Shown: positions 1-6,395 of the stretch, piece after piece
Layout of the letters: each line of letters opens with the position of its first letter
Numbering within the stretch: the first letter of the stretch is position 1
Source of the DNA: Bacillota bacterium
GTDB lineage: Bacteria > Bacillota > Dethiobacteria > DTU022
Assembly: GCA_012510305.1 (NCBI GenBank)
Contig: JAAZIE010000040.1
Span: 1 to 13,001, forward strand
Length of the DNA stretch: 13,001 bases
Direction: 5' to 3'
The notes under the pieces: generated by a model
Database searches by the model: none
What the model was told of the DNA's origin: nothing
What the model saw: the letters and a program-made list of their open reading frames with translations, nothing else
Translations under genes and position numbers: made by a program

Positions 1-221
1 ATATTGATCTTGTACCCGCCGTAAAGAACCGAGCAGTTTTTAGAGTAGATGGTGATACCCCGTTCTCTTTCCAGTTCGTTGGAATCCATGACGCAGTCCG
101 CCACCTGTTCATTTTCCCGGAAAACACCGCTTTGAGAAAGAAAAGCGTCCACCAGGGTGGACTTGCCGGCGTCTACATGGGCGATTACAGCGATATTGAT
201 CACTTTCAACCTGTCGTTCAT
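1..221 (-). CDS. typA: TypA/BipA-like translational GTPase, N-terminal part
   Basis: This is the first 73 codons of a ribosome-associated translational GTPase; the rest lies beyond the left edge. The protein begins MNDRLKVINIAVIAHVDAGK and shows a P-loop (AHVDAGKST, about residues 14-22) followed by the family signatures SGVFRENEQV, VMDSNELERERG and GITIYSKN, which cover switch I and are typical of TypA/BipA rather than EF-G or LepA. The P-loop reads AGKST where most TypA proteins read HGKTT, so this may be a divergent paralogue. The ATG at 219-221 is chosen because it gives the usual short N-terminus and has a purine-rich GGGAAGAGG upstream. It runs in the same direction as the operon at 564-5028 but is separated from it by 342 bases, so it probably has its own promoter. 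Family is confident; paralogue status is not. Confidence 0.88.
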   Translation of the reverse strand, partial: MNDRLKVINIAVIAHVDAGKSTLVDAFLSQSGVFRENEQVADCVMDSNELERERGITIYSKNCSVLYGGYKIN

Positions 222-563
222 TGTTTTGGCCTCTTCCCTGTTGCAAACCATTACAGTTTACCATAAAAGAGCGGGCAGCACTACAGGGGGTTTGCTTTTG
301 GCAGCTAACCGCCGGGAACAGTTGGCGGGATCGATGGAATTGATGAAATTCAGTGCCCGAGTGGTTTTAATGTCTCAGTTTCGGGCATCCCAATGAAATG
401 GATCTGCAGCAAGCGGTTGATTTTGCGGTTGAGATATCAGCAAAAGCAGGCGAAGAGGCCTGATCCTGACTTCAACGAAGGCATCGGAAAGGGAGATGGG
501 GACGCCGCCCCCGGCTCGAGAGTGGATCCTTTTATGAGCCAAAGTCACCGTCCCCGCTGCGCG
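222..563. other. Intergenic region between the thiolase operon and typA
   Basis: I see no convincing gene here. The only item with protein-like content is a 21-codon plus-strand frame at 398-463 (starting MDLQQAVDFAVEISAKAG) that has no ribosome binding site and ends at a TGA; it could be a relic of an N-terminus but is too short to name. The right end carries the nested inverted repeat at 498-555. A minus-strand typA promoter is expected between about 240 and 300, but no box pair stands out. Confidence 0.5.
498..555. repeat. Nested inverted repeat just after the thiolase stop codon
   Basis: Outer arms GGGGACG (498-504) and CGTCCCC (549-555) and inner arms GGCTC (513-517) and GAGCC (536-540) are separated on each side by exactly 8 unpaired bases, with an 18-base terminal loop. 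It begins 9 bases after the minus-strand thiolase stop. It may act as the operon's 3' end structure, although no T-run follows on the minus strand; alternatively it is a palindromic repeat of the REP/MITE kind, whose ends often contain GGGGACGGT. Confidence 0.5.
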
Positions 564-1766
564 CTAGAGTCCCAGTATGGCCACGCTGCAAACATTCTGG
601 TGAGGCACCCCGCCCAGGTTATGGGTCAGGCCCAGCCGGGCGTTTTTGACCTGACGCTCCGCCGGCCAGCGCTGCAAAAGCTGGCTGTAGATCTCGAAGA
701 TCATGCGCAGCCCCGAAGCGCCGATGGGGTGGCCGAAGCATTTCAGCCCGCCGTCGCTCTGGCAGGGCAGTGCACCATCCAGATCGTAGAAACCGCTTAA
801 AATATCATCGGGAGCCCCGCCCGGCGGCGATATGGCCAGGTCCTCCATGGTCACCATCTCGGTGATGGAGAAGCAGTCATGGACCTCCATTAAATCGAGC
901 TCTTCCCGCGGTTTGTCGATACCGGCTTCCTCGTAAGCCCGCTTTGCCGCTGCCTGCGTGGTCATGATACCGGCACCGTCCCAGCCGTGATAGGCGGCTT
1001 CTTCACCGGAACTGACCGCAATCTGCAGCGCCTTTACCAGGACCGGCTCGCGATCCGGTTGGAGCCTGCGTGCAATTTCCGGCGTGGTCACAATAGCCAT
1101 CGCCGCTCCATCGCTGACTCCGCAACAGTCATAAAGACCCAGCGGGTAAGCCACAAAGGGCGATGAGCAGATCTGGTCTTCGCTCACTGCGCGCCTGAGG
1201 TGGGCCCGCGGGTTTTTTACCCCGTTTTGGTGGCTCTTCCAGGAGATGTGGGTAATCGCCTCCTTAACTTTTTCCATGGGCATTTTATGTTTTGCCGCAT
1301 AGGCCGTGGCCAGCTGGGCGAAAAGTCCGGGCGCAGTGGCGTTGGGCGTGATATAGCGGAGAAGCTGTCCAAAGATGGGGGAATCAGGCAAACCGCCGTA
1401 GCCCACGTCTTTTAATTTCTCCACGCCGGCGGCAAGAGCGATTTCGCAAGCTCCCGAAGCCACTGCGTAACAGGCCCCGCGGAAAGCCTCGGTCCCCGAG
1501 GCGCAGAAATTCTCCACCCGGGTTACGGGAATGAAGGGCAGATGCAGGGTGCTGGCCAGGTAGCAGCCGCCTTTGCCGATGTTGACCTCATCGATATGAT
1601 TGCCGATCCAGGCGGCCTGGATATCTTTCTTTTCAATACCGGCATCGGCCATACATTCGCCGAAGGCTTCGATGAGGAGGTCGCTGGAATCGAGCTCCCA
1701 GTGTTCGCCAAAAACAGTGCAGCCCATTCCTAAAATAGCGACCTTGTCACGGATTCCTGCAGCCAT
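564..1766 (-). CDS. SCP2-type thiolase (3-ketoacyl-CoA thiolase-like)
   Basis: A 400-residue thiolase-fold enzyme expected to cleave a 3-ketoacyl-CoA with CoA, or to run the reverse condensation. The nucleophilic cysteine is C88 in NFCASGTEA. The second half has EVHDCFS (H296, D297, C298) and GHPIGASG (H346). The HDCF motif in place of NEAF, and LTHNLGG near the C-terminus in place of CxGGG, mark the SCP2/SCPx and archaeal branch, in which the HDCF cysteine is the second catalytic cysteine. The ATG directly follows the TAA of the upstream gene (TAAATG), and its AAGGAGGTG site lies inside that gene's last codons, so translation is coupled. Last gene of the four-gene operon; the adjacent HMG-CoA-synthase-like/DUF35 protein is its likely partner. 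The substrate cannot be read from the sequence. A non-thiolytic aldolase role, as in Ltp2-like proteins, is less likely because C88 and H346 are present. Confidence 0.9.
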   Translation of the reverse strand: MAAGIRDKVAILGMGCTVFGEHWELDSSDLLIEAFGECMADAGIEKKDIQAAWIGNHIDEVNIGKGGCYLASTLHLPFIPVTRVENFCASGTEAFRGACYAVASGACEIALAAGVEKLKDVGYGGLPDSPIFGQLLRYITPNATAPGLFAQLATAYAAKHKMPMEKVKEAITHISWKSHQNGVKNPRAHLRRAVSEDQICSSPFVAYPLGLYDCCGVSDGAAMAIVTTPEIARRLQPDREPVLVKALQIAVSSGEEAAYHGWDGAGIMTTQAAAKRAYEEAGIDKPREELDLMEVHDCFSITEMVTMEDLAISPPGGAPDDILSGFYDLDGALPCQSDGGLKCFGHPIGASGLRMIFEIYSQLLQRWPAERQVKNARLGLTHNLGGVPHQNVCSVAILGL

Positions 1767-3233
1767 TTAAGACACCTCCTTTTCCGTAGTTGCCGGAACC
1801 GCTTTCCAGAAGTAGAACGTGATATCCCTTTTCGGATCATAGTACTTGATGCGGAAGGTAAATTCCACTTCCCCGCCCACCTGCAGGTCTTCGAGGGTGC
1901 AGTCGGCAAATTCAAACATGGCCCGTCCCCCCCCGTTAAAGTCCACGTTGCCGTAGATTGCCGGGGGATTGATCGTGGCGGCCAGCATATCCGAAGTGTA
2001 GCTGACGATCTTGCCGCCCCTGTTCGAAAGGCTGAGCGGTTCCATCTCGTCGATAGCGCCGCAGCCGGGATTGACACAGACACGCTGCGGCGGGTACTGC
2101 TGCGTGCCGCATTTGTTACAGCGGCTTCCCTGCAACCCCAGAATGGCCTTGCGGCTGCGCCAGGTCATGGACCAGCGCGTAACCTGCTCCTCTTCGCCGC
2201 GCAGGCCCAGTTCCACGGGAATCATGCCCCGCCAGGTCAGGTACTTGGTGTAGTTGTCCAGCTCGGCATGTTGGCCCAGCGTGTCGGAAAAGCGTTTTCT
2301 GTCCTTAAAGCTTTCAATTTGGGGAGTGACCTCGAAGTAGAGGGCGTCGCAGCCGTTGCCGTAGCTGACCAGGAGCAGCTTGTCACCCGGTGAGGCTTCC
2401 TCAAAGGCCCTGGAGAACATTAACAGCGGATGAGCGGTGCCGGTATCACCGCTAACTTGCAGCAGGTCATTTTCCACCTGCTCCGGAGCCAACCCCAGCT
2501 TTCGTTCAATATTTCTGCGCCCTCCCCCGTAAGAACAGGGGTAGATTACTTTAGCGAAGTCAGAGGGCTTTAAACCGTGGCGGCGGCAAAGGCCGGTGAC
2601 CACTTCGGGGATGAGTTTTTCGTAGCCCATATCGCGTATCCAGCGGTCCTCCCACTGGCGGTTGTAGATCGTCTCGGCGCCGCGGAGCTGATCGACAAAA
2701 TCGCAGGAGAGCGAATACGCGCCCTTGAAAAGGGCGATCGGCTTCTCGCCGCCCACGAGCAGGGCGGCGGCGCCATCGCCAAAAAACATCTCCTGCAGCG
2801 AACCCGCTTTGCCAAGCCTGCAGTCGGCGGCGCAGGTTAGCGCTTGCCTGCCCTCGTTGGCAGAGCTGAATTCCAGTGCGGCCAGCAGTGCACTGCCGCC
2901 GGCTTTAAGCGCTCCACCAAAATCGGCGCTGCGGATCTCTTCTGGAATACAGAGTGCACCGGCAATGATGTTGGCGCACTGCCGTTCTTTGAAAGGCGAG
3001 GTGGTGGTGGCAAAATAAAGCGCCTCCACTTCATCAGGTTTGAAACCGTGCAGGCAGCGTTTTCCTGCCGCTGCGGCCATGGTCACGGCATCTTCATCAA
3101 AGGCGGCCACCGCTTTTTCGCCCGCCGCGTTCATGATCAGGGCCTGGTTTAACCAACCCATGGCGCTGAAAATGGTCATCCGGTTGAGCCGGTAACGGGG
3201 CAAGTAAGCGGCATAAGAAACAATTCCTACCAT
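1767..3233 (-). CDS. HMG-CoA synthase-like protein fused to a DUF35 zinc-ribbon/OB domain, catalytic residues missing
   Basis: A 488-residue two-part protein. Residues 1 to about 345 have the HMG-CoA synthase (thiolase/KAS III) fold: MVGIVSYAAYLPRYRL, FFGDGAAALLV (150-160), VSGDTGTAHPLL (260-271) and VSYGNGCDALYF (289-300). Residues about 355-480 are a DUF35 domain with a zinc ribbon (C372, C375, C386, C391) followed by an OB-fold segment. By my eye alignment with archaeal enzymes (FACKAG), the catalytic cysteine position reads GALKAG, so it is Leu109; the catalytic Glu (SESxP) is Thr77, and the FHxP histidine is also not conserved (YPCSYGG). HMG-CoA synthesis is therefore unlikely. In archaea, thiolase, HMG-CoA synthase and DUF35 form one complex; here two of those parts are fused next to the thiolase gene, which suggests a scaffold or acyl-CoA-binding subunit. 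The ATG at 3231-3233 follows a GGGAGGGAG site. The gene lies 16 bases after the hydratase gene. Confidence 0.85.
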   Translation of the reverse strand: MVGIVSYAAYLPRYRLNRMTIFSAMGWLNQALIMNAAGEKAVAAFDEDAVTMAAAAGKRCLHGFKPDEVEALYFATTTSPFKERQCANIIAGALCIPEEIRSADFGGALKAGGSALLAALEFSSANEGRQALTCAADCRLGKAGSLQEMFFGDGAAALLVGGEKPIALFKGAYSLSCDFVDQLRGAETIYNRQWEDRWIRDMGYEKLIPEVVTGLCRRHGLKPSDFAKVIYPCSYGGGRRNIERKLGLAPEQVENDLLQVSGDTGTAHPLLMFSRAFEEASPGDKLLLVSYGNGCDALYFEVTPQIESFKDRKRFSDTLGQHAELDNYTKYLTWRGMIPVELGLRGEEEQVTRWSMTWRSRKAILGLQGSRCNKCGTQQYPPQRVCVNPGCGAIDEMEPLSLSNRGGKIVSYTSDMLAATINPPAIYGNVDFNGGGRAMFEFADCTLEDLQVGGEVEFTFRIKYYDPKRDITFYFWKAVPATTEKEVS

Positions 3234-3249
3234 CCGGCACTCCCTCCCA

Positions 3250-4095
3250 TCATGGATTTAGCCAAACGGCGGCGTTGGTCAGGCAATATTCGCCCCGTTC
3301 AGCGGTTTTGGAGCGGAGAATAATTTTATCGGGCTTCTTTGACCACATCTCGGTAATGATGCTCTTCCCGGGAAAAACATGCCTGGAAAAACGTACCTTC
3401 ATCGCTTTAAACCTGGAGGGATCGTTGTTGGCATATTCGCGCAGCACCGCCCGGCAGGCGAAGCCCATGGTGCAGAGCCCGTGCAGAATGGGCTTGGAGA
3501 AACCGCCCATCGCTGCAAAGGCAGGGTCGGCGTGGAGCGGGTTGAAGTCACCGGAAAGACGGTAGAGCAGCGCTTGCTGCGGCAGGGTCGGTAGCGAGAC
3601 ACTTTTATCCGGCTCCCGCTCCGGCGGAACATGGCCGGGGTCGGGGCCTCTTTCACCGCCAAAGCCCCCTTCACCCCGGACAAAGACGCTGAATTTATTT
3701 AAAAAGAGCGGTTCATCTTTTTTATCCCGGGTGACCACCTCGATTTCAATGAGCGCTCCCTTGCCTTTATCGTACAGCGCGGCCACCTTGGGGTAAGAGG
3801 TCAGTTTTCCCTCTGCAGGGATGGGTTTGTAGAGCTCCAGGTATTGTTCTCCGTGCAGCAGCATGGCCGGGTTTATATCGACCCCTTCCAGGTCCATAAT
3901 GCCGGTGAGTGCCGGAAACGGGGGTACCACCCCAAACGTGGGCAGCACCTCCAGGTCACCTTCATAAACAAACTTCAGATCTTCATCCGCGGCACCTGCC
4001 CCGATGCCGAGAGCGTAAAGAATAATGTCACGGTTTTGATAAATATAATCCAGCGGTTTTAACGCTTTTCCGACGATTTGCCGGTCGATCGGCAT
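3250..4095 (-). CDS. MaoC-type (R)-specific enoyl-CoA hydratase, double hot-dog
   Basis: A 281-residue hydratase 2 that should add water to trans-2-enoyl-CoA to give (R)-3-hydroxyacyl-CoA. The C-terminal hot-dog repeat carries the R-hydratase motif YRLSGDFNPLHADP (about 178-191) with catalytic D183 and H188 and supporting N185, followed by ILHGLCTMGFA. The N-terminal repeat (about 1-145) is a degenerate hot-dog with LHGEQYLELYKPIP, as in eukaryotic-type hydratase 2 and the hydratase domain of peroxisomal multifunctional enzyme 2 (MFE-2). Length fits that double-repeat family. The ATG at 4093-4095 has a clear AAAGGAGG site about 7 bases upstream. It lies 27 bases after the SDR gene, whose product resembles the dehydrogenase domain of MFE-2, so the two act in sequence on the same intermediate. 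Confidence in the reaction class is high; chain length or ring substrate is unknown. Confidence 0.92.
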   Translation of the reverse strand: MPIDRQIVGKALKPLDYIYQNRDIILYALGIGAGAADEDLKFVYEGDLEVLPTFGVVPPFPALTGIMDLEGVDINPAMLLHGEQYLELYKPIPAEGKLTSYPKVAALYDKGKGALIEIEVVTRDKKDEPLFLNKFSVFVRGEGGFGGERGPDPGHVPPEREPDKSVSLPTLPQQALLYRLSGDFNPLHADPAFAAMGGFSKPILHGLCTMGFACRAVLREYANNDPSRFKAMKVRFSRHVFPGKSIITEMWSKKPDKIILRSKTAERGEYCLTNAAVWLNP

Positions 4096-4122
4096 ATCAC
4101 AGCCTCCTTTAAATAACCTCGT

Positions 4123-5028
4123 TCAAATCATCTTGGAAAGAACATAACCGGTCTGATCCATGGCGGAATCGTATTCGCTGCCTCCTTCCAGTGCACTGAT
4201 CTGCTCGATCTTGCCGGCGATCATATCCGGGGTGATCCCGGCTTCGGTATCGAAGAATACACCCGGCCCTTCCACTATTGCCGCCCGGCTGAAGTAGCCC
4301 CCGCCGGCGGTAAAGATCTTGCCGCTTTCCTGAAACTTTTCAGAGCACATGTAGACAACCATGGGGGCGACATATTCGGGTTTCACCTTGTCGACCACGT
4401 CGGGAGGCATTACCGTTGCAGTGAGGCGGGTACCCGCGGTGGGCACAACCGTGTTGGCCAGGACCCCATAACGCGCACCCTCCTGGCAGACGCAGTTCAT
4501 CAGGCCGACGATGCCCATCTTGGCGGCCCCGTAGTTGGTCTGGCCAAAGTTGCCGTAGACGCCCGCCGCCGATGCCGTGGAGACAATCCGCCCATAGCCC
4601 TGTTCCCGCATGGGACCGAAGGCGGCCTTGGTACAGAAAAAAGTACCGTGCAAATGGACTTCAATAACTTTAAGGTAATCGGCGATCTCCATCTTGAGCA
4701 AACTTTTGTCCCGGAGAATACCCGCATTGTTGATCAAAATATCGATCTTGCCGTAGCTGTCGACGGCAGCCTGGATAATTTTTTGAGCGCTTTCCCACTC
4801 GGAGACGCTCTCATAGTTGGCTATAGCTTCGCCGCCCGCAGCTTTGATCTGATCAACCACCTTTTGAGCGGGTGTGCTGTCAGACCCCTTTCCGTCAAAA
4901 GTTCCACCCAGGTCGTTCACCACTACCCTGGCGCCCCGCCCGGCCAGCATCAGGGCATATGCTTCACCCAGCCCCCCGCCGGCACCGGTGATTACGGCTA
5001 CTTTTCCGTCGAAACGTAGTTCAGACAT
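4123..5028 (-). CDS. MFE-2-like short-chain (3R)-hydroxyacyl-CoA dehydrogenase
   Basis: A 301-residue short-chain dehydrogenase expected to oxidise (R)-3-hydroxyacyl-CoA to 3-ketoacyl-CoA with NAD. Features: TGAGGGLG cofactor loop (14-21), VVVNDLGG with an acidic residue favouring NAD (D39), NNAGILRD (about 100-107), the VHLHGTFF segment in which His replaces the classical Asn exactly as in peroxisomal MFE-2, catalytic S153, and YGAAK with Y166 and K170. The C-terminal extension also matches the MFE-2 type (VMPPDVVDKVKPEYVAP). I start at the ATG at 5026-5028, giving MSELRFDGKV, because GGGGAG lies 8 bases upstream and the family begins here; an in-frame ATG at 5091 would add 21 unlike residues and overlap the promoter. 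First gene of the minus-strand operon, with a promoter and a possible operator just upstream. Confidence 0.93.
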   Translation of the reverse strand: MSELRFDGKVAVITGAGGGLGEAYALMLAGRGARVVVNDLGGTFDGKGSDSTPAQKVVDQIKAAGGEAIANYESVSEWESAQKIIQAAVDSYGKIDILINNAGILRDKSLLKMEIADYLKVIEVHLHGTFFCTKAAFGPMREQGYGRIVSTASAAGVYGNFGQTNYGAAKMGIVGLMNCVCQEGARYGVLANTVVPTAGTRLTATVMPPDVVDKVKPEYVAPMVVYMCSEKFQESGKIFTAGGGYFSRAAIVEGPGVFFDTEAGITPDMIAGKIEQISALEGGSEYDSAMDQTGYVLSKMI

Positions 5029-5049
5029 ATAGATCGCTCCCCTTTTAAA

Positions 5050-5063
5050 TAGTCTACCGACTA
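5050..5063. promoter_or_regulatory. Candidate operator, inverted repeat TAGTC-N4-GACTA
   Basis: A perfect 5-base inverted repeat (5050-5054 and 5059-5063) with TACC between the arms. It touches the minus-strand -10 box and covers the expected start of transcription of the SDR operon, the usual place for a repressor. Arms of this size and the A/G/C/T mix resemble operators of TetR-family fatty-acid and CoA-pathway regulators, but no such regulator is encoded in the window. The regulator family is inference. Confidence 0.4.
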
Positions 5064-5091
5064 GTTTACAGCAAATTCGTGCTATAATCAA
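5063..5091 (-). promoter_or_regulatory. Promoter of the SDR-MaoC-HMGS/DUF35-thiolase operon
   Basis: On the minus strand, TTGATT (5091-5086) and TAAACT (5068-5063) are separated by exactly 17 bases, a standard housekeeping-sigma layout. The -10 lies 34 bases before the SDR start codon, leaving a short leader with its GGGGAG ribosome site. Confidence 0.55.
5080..5088 (+). promoter_or_regulatory. Extended -10 promoter reading toward the Agr-like operon
   Basis: TGCTATAAT is a perfect extended -10 element (TG-N-TATAAT). No good -35 is present 17 bases upstream, which extended -10 promoters tolerate. It overlaps the divergent SDR promoter, so the two would compete for polymerase. The resulting leader would be about 200 bases long before the first gene. 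Confidence 0.45.
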
Positions 5092-5121
5092 TATTCAAAA
5101 ACGGGGGATTTATACGAAGCG

Positions 5122-5237
5122 ACCTGTCTTAAATGGTAAAAGTTTTAAAGAATAAAACCTGTCGTTAATCTTTTTAAAAAGGATGGAAATATGAACACAT
5201 TTTAACTGTGGAAGAAGGATTTATGAAAAATAAATAG
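5122..5237 (+). promoter_or_regulatory. Leader of the Agr-like operon: short direct repeats and two four-codon micro-ORFs
   Basis: ACCTGTC followed by TTAA occurs twice (5122 and 5157, 35 bases apart; the second copy has an extra G before TTAA). Further on, two four-codon frames each follow an AAGGA ribosome-like site: 5191-5205 (Met-Asn-Thr-Phe) and 5223-5237 (Met-Lys-Asn-Lys). Such micro-ORFs could modulate translation or be chance in AT-rich DNA. The direct repeats could be a regulator site; LytTR regulators of Agr systems bind direct repeats, but the match to their consensus is poor. Confidence 0.3.
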
Positions 5238-5293
5238 AAACATACGTGGGGTAAGGTACGCATAGCAGCACAATTCTTACAAGGGTGATTGCA

Positions 5294-5767
5294 TTGCTCA
5301 TAGAAACTTGGTACTACCAGTTGGGAACAATTCCGGAATCCATCGCTATGGTTGCTCTAGGGACTGCCTTGATCAAAGAAAAATTTACCTGGAAACAGAT
5401 CTTCACAGCGGGGTTGCTGGTCGGCATGATCGGATTTTTGCTGCAGCAACTACCGATCGAGTACGGTGTTCATGTACCTTTGGGTATAATTGTTATGATC
5501 TTAATTTGTTGTCTTGTTTTGAAATTACGTATTGCCAAAAGTGCTGCTGTTGCTCTTATTTCTTTTATTGTGCTGGTTTTAGTTGAGTGGATAACGGTAC
5601 TGGTACAAACCAGGCTGCTTGGGTTTACGGAAGAGCAAATTATCGGCGGTTCTGATCTCTCCAGGTTTTTATTTAGCCTGCCACCGCTGATAATATTTAT
5701 GGTTATCTCTCTATTTTTGCAATTAAGGCTTCACTACAGCGGCAGGAGGTCAAAAGATAGGGCTTAA
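5294..5767 (+). CDS. Integral membrane protein like the AgrC sensor domain but without a kinase
   Basis: A 157-residue, strongly hydrophobic protein with about five membrane segments (roughly 13-28, 34-49, 58-74, 78-100 and 125-145) and a basic C-terminal tail (SGRRSKDRA). The segment order, with an early IPES and a QQLPIEYGVH loop between helices 2 and 3, recalls the membrane sensor half of AgrC-type receptors, but no histidine-kinase or ATPase domain follows. It is the first gene of an operon whose next genes are agrB and agrD, so a role in sensing or handling the peptide signal is the natural inference; the AgrC relationship itself is only by eye. I prefer the TTG at 5294 because GGTGAT precedes it at good spacing; a GTG at 5285 is the alternative (160 residues). 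The 3' end overlaps agrB by 11 bases, implying coupled translation. Confidence 0.7.
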   Translation: MLIETWYYQLGTIPESIAMVALGTALIKEKFTWKQIFTAGLLVGMIGFLLQQLPIEYGVHVPLGIIVMILICCLVLKLRIAKSAAVALISFIVLVLVEWITVLVQTRLLGFTEEQIIGGSDLSRFLFSLPPLIIFMVISLFLQLRLHYSGRRSKDRA

Positions 5768-6395
5768 AAGATGGTCTGATACCGTATCCGGCAAGGTAGG
5801 TGATGTCTTAGGGACAAAGCAGGAACAAAAAGATATCGTCAGCTACGGTTTGTATGTCCTTGTAAGCAATGTCATCGGCTTGGCGGGTGTACTGATAGTG
5901 GCTTATTTTATAGGGGCTTTCATACCCACGCTGGCCATGTCGGTTATTTTGCTAATCCTGCGCCCCAACGCTGGCGGCGCACACTGTAACAACTCTTTTA
6001 ACTGCAGCCTTTTTGGATATATTATAATGCCGCTTCTGGGATATGGCGCTTTCTGGCTAAGCCGGTGCCCGCTTTATGTACAAGTGATCTTTCTTGTTGG
6101 TTCTGCATGTTCCGGTTTGATCTGGATAGCTCTGAAAGCCCCTTATTTTACCCAGTATAAGCCCCAGGCCGAAGCGAGGAATAAAAAATTAAAAATACGT
6201 TCGGCAATTTTGGCCGCGGTGACTTTTTGGGTTGCACTGGGACTTCTGAAGATGGGTCGGGACACCTGGGCTATGGGCATGGCTACGGGCCTGTTTTTTC
6301 AGGGATTGGTGCTTTCTCCTGCAGGAATAAAGGGGATCCTGTATCTGGATAAATTTGCGAGCAAAGTTATTCCCGGTAAAGGAGGTGAACTGTAA
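5757..6395 (+). CDS. agrB: AgrB-type membrane peptidase, accessory gene regulator B
   Basis: A membrane cysteine endopeptidase that trims the AgrD precursor and forms the cyclic thiolactone. The hallmark RPNAGGAHCNNSFNC is present: His and Cys are 7 apart, as in Staphylococcus aureus AgrB (His77, Cys84). About six hydrophobic segments follow an N-terminal KRWSDTVSGKVGDVLG stretch typical of the family. No ATG, GTG, TTG or CTG occurs between the in-frame stop at 5724 and a TTG at 5850. The TTG lacks a ribosome site and would remove 31 conserved-type residues. An ATA at 5757 sits 6 bases after AGGAGGT and puts the catalytic pair at residues 76 and 83, almost exactly the S. aureus positions. I therefore mark 5757 as the start, giving 212 residues, while noting that ATA is very rare as a start. 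The stop codon overlaps the agrD ATG (TAATG). Confidence 0.88.
   Translation: MGLKRWSDTVSGKVGDVLGTKQEQKDIVSYGLYVLVSNVIGLAGVLIVAYFIGAFIPTLAMSVILLILRPNAGGAHCNNSFNCSLFGYIIMPLLGYGAFWLSRCPLYVQVIFLVGSACSGLIWIALKAPYFTQYKPQAEARNKKLKIRSAILAAVTFWVALGLLKMGRDTWAMGMATGLFFQGLVLSPAGIKGILYLDKFASKVIPGKGGEL

Noticed and set aside
398..463. 21-codon frame beginning MDLQQAVDFAVEISAKAG
   Set aside because: Faintly like the start of an inositol-phosphatase-type protein, but too short, with no ribosome site and no continuation in any frame.
157..800. Plus-strand frames over the typA start, the gap and the thiolase end
   Set aside because: They overlap real minus-strand genes or lack ribosome sites and family motifs.
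5850..6395. TTG at 5850 as the start of agrB
   Set aside because: No ribosome site, and it removes 31 family-typical residues; ATA at 5757 fits the ribosome site and catalytic residue positions better.
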